Assembly: GCA_001940755.1 (NCBI GenBank)
Contig: MEHH01000017.1
Location: forward strand, 1 to 19,414
Source of the DNA: Candidatus Heimdallarchaeota archaeon AB_125
GTDB taxonomy: Archaea; Asgardarchaeota; Heimdallarchaeia; Heimdallarchaeales; Heimdallarchaeaceae
DNA length: 19,414 nt
Direction: 5' to 3'
Below are positions 7,409-14,279 of this stretch, piece after piece (the first letter of the stretch is position 1; every line of letters starts with the position of its first letter). The position numbers were made by a program, and so were the translations under genes. The notes under the pieces are model-generated. The model was not told where the DNA came from, did not search any database, and was given only the letters and a program-made list of their open reading frames with translations.

Positions 7409-8404
7409 TCAATAATCTTCTTCTTTCGTAGGTACCTGATCTAGCAGAATTGCAATTTCAGGGATTTTAGACAAGAATTCATATTTTACTTGTCTTGGCA
7501 TTTCTTTCGTTGGATCGCGATCTTTATCTTCCATGAAAGCATTTAGAATCTCTTCTGCAAGAGATTGTGCTTTAGATTCACTGTCATCTCGTTCAACGAA
7601 TAAAACGATACTCCAACCTCCCATTTTTCTAATCACCATTTTAACCACACCAAGTTTAACCACGTCCATTACGGAATCGCTTTCAAAAATAGTTGAAGCC
7701 ATAATATTTAGAGCACTGATTAAACCACCTAATAGAGTACTATCATGTTCCTCTATGGACTTATCAAATGTGTGATCAAAAGCTGGGACACCACCTTCTT
7801 GAAGAATGATAACCCTTTTTGGATTAACTTCTTCTCTTAAAGGTGTTCTACCAGTCATTCTGGAGATTATCCAGTCAAAAGCTGTATAGAAATTTTCACC
7901 AGTCTTTATGCTTACAGGATAAATAGAAACTGAACGATTGATGTCATCCATAATAACTTGAAAAGCTGGATCCTGTAATAAATCTGGGAAAGGTACTGAA
8001 TCAGGTAAATCGGTCTTATTTGCCAAGAACAAAATAGATGTAGATTGTGGTATCTTATCAAACAAACTAAAGATGTATTCGAATGATGCTTCAATATGAC
8101 GAACTGATTGTCCATCAATGACGAAAACAATACCATCTATTTTTCCTAAAATGTCTTGAAAGTATGGGCTCTCTCTTGCAGTTTCTTCATCTGCTTCAAG
8201 AACAGTAATTACAGATTTACCATAAGTGACATTAATATAACAAGTTAATTGTGGAGGTTGTCCACTTGAGATTGTTCCGTATAATAAACGGCTTACAACA
8301 CTTGATTTGCCTGATCCTTCCAATCCTAAAATAACAAGTTGTGGAATCTTCTGCTCTTGAGAAGAAATTAACTTATCACGAATAAGGGAAAGATAATTAC
8401 TCAA
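7409..8404 (-). CDS. Divergent small GTPase fused to a C-terminal roadblock/longin-like domain
   Basis: 331 residues. The GTPase domain (about 20-185) has P-loop GLEGSGKS (27-34), NKTD (129-132, guanine specificity) and SIK (165-167, G5). The switch II motif DxxGQ is missing: LEADEE (69-74) stands in its place, so the catalytic Gln is absent and hydrolysis may be slow or depend on a partner. The C-terminal domain (about 196-292) begins VIILQEGGVPAFDHTF and continues with LLGGLISALNIMASTIF and WSIVLFVERD, a longin/roadblock-like pattern; a charged tail follows. No membrane segment or lipidation site is seen. The start is TTG at 8404, directly after the upstream TAA. AGGAGG 10 bases before it, inside the upstream gene, supports this start. 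Length is about twice a lone small GTPase. Confidence 0.8.
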   Translation of the reverse strand: MSNYLSLIRDKLISSQEQKIPQLVILGLEGSGKSSVVSRLLYGTISSGQPPQLTCYINVTYGKSVITVLEADEETARESPYFQDILGKIDGIVFVIDGQSVRHIEASFEYIFSLFDKIPQSTSILFLANKTDLPDSVPFPDLLQDPAFQVIMDDINRSVSIYPVSIKTGENFYTAFDWIISRMTGRTPLREEVNPKRVIILQEGGVPAFDHTFDKSIEEHDSTLLGGLISALNIMASTIFESDSVMDVVKLGVVKMVIRKMGGWSIVLFVERDDSESKAQSLAEEILNAFMEDKDRDPTKEMPRQVKYEFLSKIPEIAILLDQVPTKEEDY

Positions 8405-9415
8405 TTATCGAATTCCTCCTTCAACTTCTAGTGGAAACTTACTCTCAAAAGTTTCTCCAAGATTCTTCTTAACTTCTGTAGGGTTACGACTGAAGTTCTC
8501 AAGAATTCTAAGCTGTATTTGTTGAGCTCTTGTAACTGGATCAATAGGATCAATCATTACAGATAAGCAGTAAGCTCCTCTTTTAACATGACTTACATGT
8601 TTCTTAAACAAACTTTCCAATTTAACAGATTGAATACTCTCTTTAGAGTCAATTGCAAACATTCTTGTTAATTCTTTAAGTTTCTTGAAATCATTAGCAA
8701 TTTCAGCTTGATCAGTTGGTCTGCCAAAGATTGCTTCAGATATAATATTACCATCAATATCGGATAAAACAGCTGCACCGATTTTGACTTTCCACTGCTG
8801 AGCTCCACATAGAACATCAACAACCCAGTCCCAAGCTTCATATACTCCTTGACCTGTTAGCGCTGAAACTTTTTTAATATTAAATGGTCTTAGATTCCTC
8901 AGGAACTTATCTAATTCAAAAGATGTGTTAATTTCTGATAATTCCTTTGAATTTGGTAAATCACTCTTATTTGCCAGAAATAGTACTGGAGCACTTTGTT
9001 TTGCAAAATTAATATAATGCCAGAATGTTTGTTTTGATTCTTCAAATCTTACATGGTCTGCTGAATCAACTAGGTATATAACCGAATCAGCTCTTTCTAT
9101 AAATTTCTTCCATAAACTTAATCTGAATGGTTGATGACCACCTAAATCAAAACAAGTGAAATTTAAATCTCTATATTGATAATTTTCTAGATTAACTCCA
9201 TAAGTTGGTCTAACAACAATATCTTCTTGTTTTAACAGTTTCTTAACTAAAGAAGTTTTACCAGCTCTTTCTAGACCTAATAAAGCAACACTGAACTTAT
9301 TTCTCCCTACAACAGATTCTTGATTTACTCCCCCTGTCCGCTCCTGTTTACCTTGTTGTTTTTCTCTTTTTTGTTTCTCTTCCAAAATACGCTTACGAAA
9401 CTCATAGAAGGACAT
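8405..9415 (-). CDS. Sar1/Arf-like small GTPase with C-terminal roadblock/longin-like domain
   Basis: 336 residues. After a charged, probably helical N-terminus (1-38) comes a complete Arf/Sar-type GTPase: GLERAGKT (47-54), Thr71 in RPTYG (G2), DLGGH (90-94, G3), NKSD (149-152) and SAL (184-186). DLGGH carries His where Arf has Gln, as in eukaryotic Sar1, and YLVDSADHVRFEESK (114-128) also reads like Sar1. The C-terminal region (about 210-310, IGAAVLSDIDGNIISEAIF) looks like a roadblock/longin domain. Such GTPases act as membrane or polarity switches; Sar1 itself starts COPII coats. There is no N-terminal amphipathic helix or Gly2. The ATG at 9415 has AGGTGA 6 bases upstream. First gene of a three-gene operon; its stop abuts the next start. 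Confidence 0.88.
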   Translation of the reverse strand: MSFYEFRKRILEEKQKREKQQGKQERTGGVNQESVVGRNKFSVALLGLERAGKTSLVKKLLKQEDIVVRPTYGVNLENYQYRDLNFTCFDLGGHQPFRLSLWKKFIERADSVIYLVDSADHVRFEESKQTFWHYINFAKQSAPVLFLANKSDLPNSKELSEINTSFELDKFLRNLRPFNIKKVSALTGQGVYEAWDWVVDVLCGAQQWKVKIGAAVLSDIDGNIISEAIFGRPTDQAEIANDFKKLKELTRMFAIDSKESIQSVKLESLFKKHVSHVKRGAYCLSVMIDPIDPVTRAQQIQLRILENFSRNPTEVKKNLGETFESKFPLEVEGGIR

Positions 9416-9502
9416 TTATTCACCTTTATATTTCAAATATTCGAGCTGGAATTGTAAAGTTTTGAACAATTCTAATATAGCTAATTCTAATTTAATGTTT
9501 TC

Positions 9503-9521
9503 GCTAATTGTAATAATTAGC
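9503..9521 (-). promoter_or_regulatory. Perfect 7-base inverted repeat in the leader of the GTPase operon
   Basis: GCTAATT and AATTAGC flank a 5-base spacer. If transcription starts near 9529, this forms a hairpin at the very 5' end of a leader of about 115 bases; as DNA it could be an operator. Chance is possible in such AT-rich sequence. Confidence 0.35.
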
Positions 9522-9541
9522 AACTAGTAATTAATTCATAT

Positions 9542-9570
9542 CTATCCGAATTATTTAAACGTTCAGATAG
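9542..9570 (-). promoter_or_regulatory. Probable promoter of the GTPase operon, TATA box inside an inverted repeat
   Basis: The minus strand reads TTTAAATA at 9558-9551, a TATA box. It lies in the spacer between two 9-base arms (9542-9550 CTATCCGAA and 9562-9570 TTCAGATAG) that pair at 8 of 9 positions. A repressor dimer bound here would cover the TBP site. The surrounding 9416-9611 gap holds no open gene. Confidence 0.4.
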
Positions 9571-9611
9571 TAAAATTAGTCACAACTTTCTAGATGCTTG
9601 TAGAAGTCTAA

Positions 9612-10451
9612 TTATGTGGTTTGAATAAACTTCAAAGAGAATAGTATGATGGTTATAATTCCTAGTACCAAGCATATTATAGCGAAATTAAACTTTCTAG
9701 CAATCAAAATGAATAGTTCCATTGTAAGATAACCAATTACAGCTGTTACAGCTACTGCAATCAATAGCTGCCACCATTCGATAGGAAAGAAGTTTCCTCC
9801 TTCAATAGCAATTGCAATAAGATTCAAGATAAAACCTCCTAAAACTGCTGGAATACTCATAAGAAAACTACCTTTCACTGTTTCTTCTTTGCTTGTTGAC
9901 ATAAGTAGTAAACCACTCATAGTTATTCCAGATCTGCTAATACCTGGGATGATCGAAAAACCTTGCAAAAGTCCACTTGAAGTCATTTGTATTTTTGATA
10001 ATTCTTCAATTTGCTTTCCAATTCGTTTTTGTTTTCCTGAATAGTAAAGTAAGAATGCAGTAACGAGTAGTGCTACACCTATTACAAGCATTATATACTC
10101 TCCAACATTAGGACTTGTAATGTAGTACCTAACCAAAAAGAAACAAGGAACACCTGTTATTACTGTCCCTAAAGTACTATAAACTATAAACCATCTCCAT
10201 TGAACAACTGATTCTTCTCTGTTTTTGTAATTCAGATATTGAAATATCTCTTTTCTATATTTTACTAATACTGCGATTAATGTTCCCAGATGGAGCCAGA
10301 GAGAAATTTCAAGAGCTACTTGGGGATCTAAACCAGTAAGATAAACAAGAAGAGATACAGTTTGACCTTCTGAACTAACTGGTAACCATTCTAACATTCC
10401 TTGAATAAAAGCAAATAAAAGAATGAACCAGTTGAACACTATTTTCACCAA
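9612..10451 (-). CDS. uppP: UppP/BacA-like polyprenyl-diphosphate phosphatase
   Basis: A 279-residue integral membrane protein with about eight hydrophobic segments, the normal size for UppP. Both family signatures are present: EWLPVSSEGQ (21-30) and PGISRSG (169-175), containing the catalytic Glu21, Ser residues and Arg173. UppP removes a phosphate from polyprenyl diphosphate to recycle the lipid carrier; in an archaeon the likely substrate is a dolichol-type carrier used for glycosylation. The first signature has Gln30 where the bacterial enzyme has His (SSTGH). I believe this SSEGQ form is common in archaeal homologues, but I cannot check it. The gene begins 28 bases after the lipoyl-protein gene and is the last of the endA-led run; no T-run terminator is evident after it. 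Confidence 0.9.
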   Translation of the reverse strand: MVKIVFNWFILLFAFIQGMLEWLPVSSEGQTVSLLVYLTGLDPQVALEISLWLHLGTLIAVLVKYRKEIFQYLNYKNREESVVQWRWFIVYSTLGTVITGVPCFFLVRYYITSPNVGEYIMLVIGVALLVTAFLLYYSGKQKRIGKQIEELSKIQMTSSGLLQGFSIIPGISRSGITMSGLLLMSTSKEETVKGSFLMSIPAVLGGFILNLIAIAIEGGNFFPIEWWQLLIAVAVTAVIGYLTMELFILIARKFNFAIICLVLGIITIILFSLKFIQTT

Positions 10452-10479
10452 CTTAGTAAGCTAATTCCTCAAATCTATT

Positions 10480-10917
10480 TCATTCCTGGCTTATTCGCCA
10501 GAGGATATATTCTTCTAATTTTTCACCAGCAGGAACTATCTTTTCATCTTCTTCTAATTGTGTGTCAATAGTCTTGCCTTCTATAGTCAAAAGCCATCCT
10601 TCTCCATAAGGATCTGAATTTATCAGTTCAGGGTCTCCTTTTAATTTGGTATTCTTTTCTTTAAGAATACCATCTATTGGAGATTTTATTTGACCAACCC
10701 ATTTCCCACTTTCAAATGTTCCAATAACTTGATTCTTTTTGACTCTCTTCTCTATTGGCATAGTGCGAACAAATTCAATTGCGCCTGCTCGTGAAGAAGC
10801 ATAACTATCTACACCAATCTTAATACTATTATCATCTAATATTTCTATCCAGATATGACCTGGCTCCCCCAGGACATAAAACAACTCATCGGGATACTCA
10901 TAATCATTTATTTTCAT
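10480..10917 (-). CDS. GcvH-like lipoyl carrier protein
   Basis: 145 residues, slightly longer than glycine cleavage H protein. The lipoyl domain is clear: ESGKWVGQIKSP (69-80) matches the ESVKAVSxxxSP lipoylation motif, with Lys72 as the lipoate site, and PELINSDPYGEGWLL (95-109) is the H-protein C-terminal signature. H protein carries aminomethyl groups in glycine cleavage, but no P, T or L protein is here. Instead the ATG overlaps the stop of the GlcD-like flavoprotein gene by 4 bases (ATGA type), so it is probably a dedicated partner of the flavoprotein and HdrD-like protein upstream. Lipoate-binding proteins tied to sulfur-oxidising Hdr systems (LbpA) are a precedent. A general H protein that happens to lie here is the alternative. 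Confidence 0.85.
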   Translation of the reverse strand: MKINDYEYPDELFYVLGEPGHIWIEILDDNSIKIGVDSYASSRAGAIEFVRTMPIEKRVKKNQVIGTFESGKWVGQIKSPIDGILKEKNTKLKGDPELINSDPYGEGWLLTIEGKTIDTQLEEDEKIVPAGEKLEEYILWRISQE

Positions 10918-12326
10918 AACATCATCTTACTTGCTAATTTTACAATTGGTTTTAATTTAATAATTGGTAAGAACCTTATTTTTGGAGAAATAACCTTACC
11001 TGGATTGCTGATATTTTTAGGATCAACCTTCCTTTTGAATTCTAAGTATTGTTTATATTGCTCCTTCCCATAGATTCTACTATAGTAACCTGAAAACCAT
11101 AAACCTGTTGAATAAGGTATACCCTTAGCCTTAGTTTTCCTTGTAGTGACATTATACAGTTTTAAAGTTAGTATCGTTTTCTTAATTTCAGAAAGTTTCT
11201 CCTCAAATAGCAGATATATTAATAGTGCATAATGTGTAGGAGAGACCATTTCTCCTTCAAGGTGAATTTTACCTCTGAATCTTGAAACCAATTTCCTAAC
11301 GAACTTATCACTTGTTTCTATAGGTAGAATAACTTCAGTGACAAGGTAATCAGGACTATCACCTATTAGAGTAAATCCCTTAAATCTGAAATCCCAAATA
11401 TCGTTGATATATCTTCTATCAAGAATTTGACCTCCTGATGATCTAATTGCATTATTGAAGAGAGTATTGAATTCTTTCTCTTCCTCCTCAAAACTCACTT
11501 CTTTGGAAATTATAGCTAAGTAACTCAGAGGTAGATTGTAACCAAACAGCTCATTAAACAATGCTACATGATCTGGATTAAGGAACCAGATTGAAAATGG
11601 TTCAATTTCTGCAAGATACTTCAATCCTTTAAGTAATTCAGCTGGTGAATCAAATGTGCAACCTTGATGCTTGAGAGGAATATCGAATTTAATTTTCAAA
11701 GCAACTTCTGTTATTGTTCCGAGAGTACCATGTGAGCCAACGAAAAGTGAGAGTTCTGTATCATCTGTAAATCTCTTAATTTCTCCAGTTGGTAAAACAA
11801 CTTCCAAGGCAGCAATCTGTTCCTTAGCTCCTCCATATTGAATACTCCCAACTCCATAACCACCGTGAGCTATCCAACCTCCAACAGTAGCTGAATGAAA
11901 ACTTGATGGATAAGAACAAAGCGAAAATCCTTCAAGATTTAATTGTCTTTGAAGATCAGAAAAAACTACTGATGGATTTATTGTAACTGTTAGTTCAAGT
12001 GGATCGACTAAGAAGTGATACTCCAAACCCTTTGTATCCACTACAATACCTTTCTTGTAAGGAACACTTCCACCAAAACCTGCAGTTCCTCCTCCTCTTT
12101 GTGTGATTGGAACTTTTGTTTCGTTTGCTATTTCGTAAATTTTCTGCATATCTTCTTTAGTTCTTACTTGTATAACACCATCAGGTACATTCCCAATGAA
12201 TGGTTTGACAAGTTTTGGTAAATCTGCCATATCTCTGGAGTAAACCTGCAATGTTGTATAATCATCCTTGAAATTCTTACCTAAATGACGAGTAAAACTA
12301 ATTCGAGTATTTTTCTTCAAGGTCAT
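10914..12326 (-). CDS. GlcD-like FAD-dependent 2-hydroxyacid (glycolate/D-lactate) dehydrogenase subunit
   Basis: 470 residues, typical of the vanillyl-alcohol-oxidase/PCMH flavoprotein family. The FAD-binding loop is ITQRGGGTAGFGGSVP (74-89) followed by the strand GIVVDTKGL. HSATVGGWIAHGGYGVGS (144-161) is the second FAD contact and SHGTLGTITEVALK the third. The C-terminal motif DPKNISNPGKV (435-445) closes the FAD-oxidase C domain. The metal-binding GHxGDGNxH motif of many D-lactate dehydrogenases is not seen; GEMVSPTHYALL stands near that place, so the substrate is uncertain. It would take electrons from a 2-hydroxy acid and pass them to the iron-sulfur protein encoded just upstream, whose stop overlaps this start by 4 bases; the lipoyl protein overlaps its end in the same way. 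No signal peptide is present. Confidence 0.85.
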   Translation of the reverse strand: MTLKKNTRISFTRHLGKNFKDDYTTLQVYSRDMADLPKLVKPFIGNVPDGVIQVRTKEDMQKIYEIANETKVPITQRGGGTAGFGGSVPYKKGIVVDTKGLEYHFLVDPLELTVTINPSVVFSDLQRQLNLEGFSLCSYPSSFHSATVGGWIAHGGYGVGSIQYGGAKEQIAALEVVLPTGEIKRFTDDTELSLFVGSHGTLGTITEVALKIKFDIPLKHQGCTFDSPAELLKGLKYLAEIEPFSIWFLNPDHVALFNELFGYNLPLSYLAIISKEVSFEEEEKEFNTLFNNAIRSSGGQILDRRYINDIWDFRFKGFTLIGDSPDYLVTEVILPIETSDKFVRKLVSRFRGKIHLEGEMVSPTHYALLIYLLFEEKLSEIKKTILTLKLYNVTTRKTKAKGIPYSTGLWFSGYYSRIYGKEQYKQYLEFKRKVDPKNISNPGKVISPKIRFLPIIKLKPIVKLASKMML

Positions 12327-13510
12327 TTTTCACCCTCCATTGCTCTAACGATTAATTCTGAGATATCTAAAACTTCAACATCCAAATTATCATTTTTTAC
12401 TCCAGTGAGAATTGTATCTTTACAGGTAGGACATCCATTAGCAACAATTTCTGCTTCGGTATATTTTATCTCAGAAACTAAACGAGAATTTACTTGATTA
12501 ACCAAATCTGAATCGTTCAATTTGAGTAATCCTCCACCTCCACAGCAAAGAGCTTCATGTTTATTAGAAGGTAGTTCTTCAAATCTTACGTTAGGAATTT
12601 GTTTGATAACTTCTCTAGGAGCTTCCACTAAACCACAATGTCTAACAAGCTCACATGGATCTTTGAATGTAATTTTCTCTTTTATGCTATGCTTAAGTTT
12701 GAGCTTTCCATTCTTGATTAGTTCTTCTGCCAGCTCTGTAATATGAAGAACTTCAATATCCCATTTTTCTCCAAGAACCCTAGGATAGACTATTTTGAAA
12801 GCCCTGTAACAACCTGAACATGCAGTAACAATCCTTTCTACACCTAACTCCTTAAGTTGATCAAGATTATGTTTAGCAAAATCTCTTCCTGCTGAATAAC
12901 CTCCTGCTAGAAAAACAGGAGAACCACAACACCATTCATCCAAACCCAAGATTGTAAAATTCACTTTTGTTTTTCGGAGAATTTTAACTACACTTGGAGC
13001 AACATTCCCCATCTTTCCTGAATATGATGCTTGACATCCCACAAAGAATGCTAATGGTGCTTTCTTTTTTGTTCTTCGACTCATATTCATTCCTGCTAAA
13101 TTTGCCCAAGCTAACCTCTCTTCAGTTGGTAATCCATAGATATTATGGGTGGATTTAACCTTATTATACAAAGACAATAGTAATGGGTTCCATCTTCCTT
13201 TCCTAAATGCTTCTTGTCTGACTTGTTCCCAAACTTTGAGCAGAGGAAGATCAACCAGACAAATATTTTCACATGCTTTACACATAGTGCACGCAAAAAT
13301 AGCTTCAAAGAGAGATTTGGAAACTTCAACTTGAACTGATTCTTTTACACCTTCAGAAAAATACATCCTTATCTGTTCTAAAATACCTCTAGGATGATAT
13401 GTTTCCCATTTGAGTTCTTTAAAGGTTGGACATAAAGAACAATAACCACAATATACACATTTTTGAGCAATTTCTAGTAAATCTACGTGCCATTCAGCTG
13501 GAGAACTCAT
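12323..13510 (-). CDS. HdrD/GlcF-like iron-sulfur protein with two complete CCG domains
   Basis: Residues are numbered from an upstream TTG at 13615. I prefer ATG 13510 (residue 36, MSSPAEWHVDLLEIAQKC) because the extra segment looks unconserved and overlaps endA. Two [4Fe-4S] ferredoxin motifs come first: C53, C56, C59, C62 and C109, C112, C115, C119. Two CCG domains follow, each with the full cysteine pattern of heterodisulfide reductase HdrB/HdrD: C194, C229-C230, C266, C269 and C321, C357-C358, C395, C398. The spacings fit CX31-39CCX35-36CXXC. HdrD uses such non-cubane clusters to handle disulfides; GlcF and LldE-type subunits share the layout. It probably passes electrons between the flavoprotein and an acceptor. 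The first ferredoxin motif has only two residues before its last Cys, where three is usual. Confidence 0.87.
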   Translation of the reverse strand: MSSPAEWHVDLLEIAQKCVYCGYCSLCPTFKELKWETYHPRGILEQIRMYFSEGVKESVQVEVSKSLFEAIFACTMCKACENICLVDLPLLKVWEQVRQEAFRKGRWNPLLLSLYNKVKSTHNIYGLPTEERLAWANLAGMNMSRRTKKKAPLAFFVGCQASYSGKMGNVAPSVVKILRKTKVNFTILGLDEWCCGSPVFLAGGYSAGRDFAKHNLDQLKELGVERIVTACSGCYRAFKIVYPRVLGEKWDIEVLHITELAEELIKNGKLKLKHSIKEKITFKDPCELVRHCGLVEAPREVIKQIPNVRFEELPSNKHEALCCGGGGLLKLNDSDLVNQVNSRLVSEIKYTEAEIVANGCPTCKDTILTGVKNDNLDVEVLDISELIVRAMEGEK

Positions 13511-13589
13511 AAACATTAAAAGGATATTTTTATTTCCTTTAATCTTTTGTGGTGATAGTAGCTGATTAAGGAAGGAATGTTTTGATAAC

Positions 13590-14141
13590 CTAGGGTTTAT
13601 ACCTATTGAAAACAAAGAAATGCAACTTCTTCTTGATTGTGGAAGCTATTACAAAATTCTTCCTAACTGTAGTTGCTAATCTCCCAGCTCTAACAAGTTC
13701 TATGGGATCGATTTTTCCATCCTTTTCAATAATCTGAATCATATATGGGCTGTGCTCTAATCCTGGTCCTTTGGTATAAACAGCGAAGTCAACACCAAAT
13801 TTCAAACCTGGTCTAACAACATATCCAAAATTACGTAAATATCTAAATACATTCATTTTGCTATCGAAATTCATGTAAAAATCTTGACATTTTTTAGAGA
13901 AATCAGCTTTGAGTATTTTTTCTCCTTCTTCACTAATGATTGACAGCTTCTTTTTCTCAAGAAGATACAATGCTTCAAAAGCAGAAAGTTCACAAGGGTC
14001 TCTGAATTCATCACCTAAATTGGGTTTACGTACTCCCATCGGTTTCCCATAAAATCCATTTGAATATAGCTCCGTACCTTGATCAATATCCCAAACAATA
14101 ATCCTTCTTCCCATTAATTGAGCTTGATATTTCGGAGCCAT
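13590..14141 (-). CDS. endA: tRNA-splicing endonuclease EndA (homotetramer type)
   Basis: It cuts the bulge-helix-bulge at intron borders in pre-tRNA. I choose the ATG at 14141 (183 residues) over an upstream in-frame TTG at 14210: the shorter form matches the family's usual 170-185 residues, and a TATA box lies 27 bases upstream. With this numbering the catalytic triad is complete: Tyr122 (VDFAVYTKGP), His130 (LEHSPYMI) and Lys161 (TTVRKNFVIAS). YLRNFGYVVRPGLKFGVDF (101-119) is the family's most conserved stretch. The single short chain with one catalytic domain points to the alpha4 form. It is the first gene of the run ending in uppP, and its stop lies 79 bases before the preferred start of the HdrD-like gene. 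The TnpB gene is just upstream in the same direction. Confidence 0.93.
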   Translation of the reverse strand: MAPKYQAQLMGRRIIVWDIDQGTELYSNGFYGKPMGVRKPNLGDEFRDPCELSAFEALYLLEKKKLSIISEEGEKILKADFSKKCQDFYMNFDSKMNVFRYLRNFGYVVRPGLKFGVDFAVYTKGPGLEHSPYMIQIIEKDGKIDPIELVRAGRLATTVRKNFVIASTIKKKLHFFVFNRYKP

Positions 14142-14164
14142 TATGATTTGGAAACTCTTTTTAT

Positions 14165-14172
14165 TATTTAAA
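14165..14172 (-). promoter_or_regulatory. TATA box of endA
   Basis: The minus strand reads TTTAAATA. Its centre is 27 bases from the ATG at 14141, so transcription would start at or next to the start codon (leaderless mRNA). No Shine-Dalgarno site precedes this ATG, which agrees. Confidence 0.6.
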
Positions 14173-14279
14173 TAGATTGAGATTAAGAAGAGCTTGTTTT
14201 CCACCTTCAATATCGTTTTATGATGAGTAGCCTTTACTTTGTTTAATAGACTTTAGTTGTTGAGTGTTTTTCATAGAGT

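Noticed and set aside
7912..8136. 74-codon minus-strand frame within the second GTPase gene
   Set aside because: It is a shifted frame of a well-supported gene and its translation shows no recognisable pattern.
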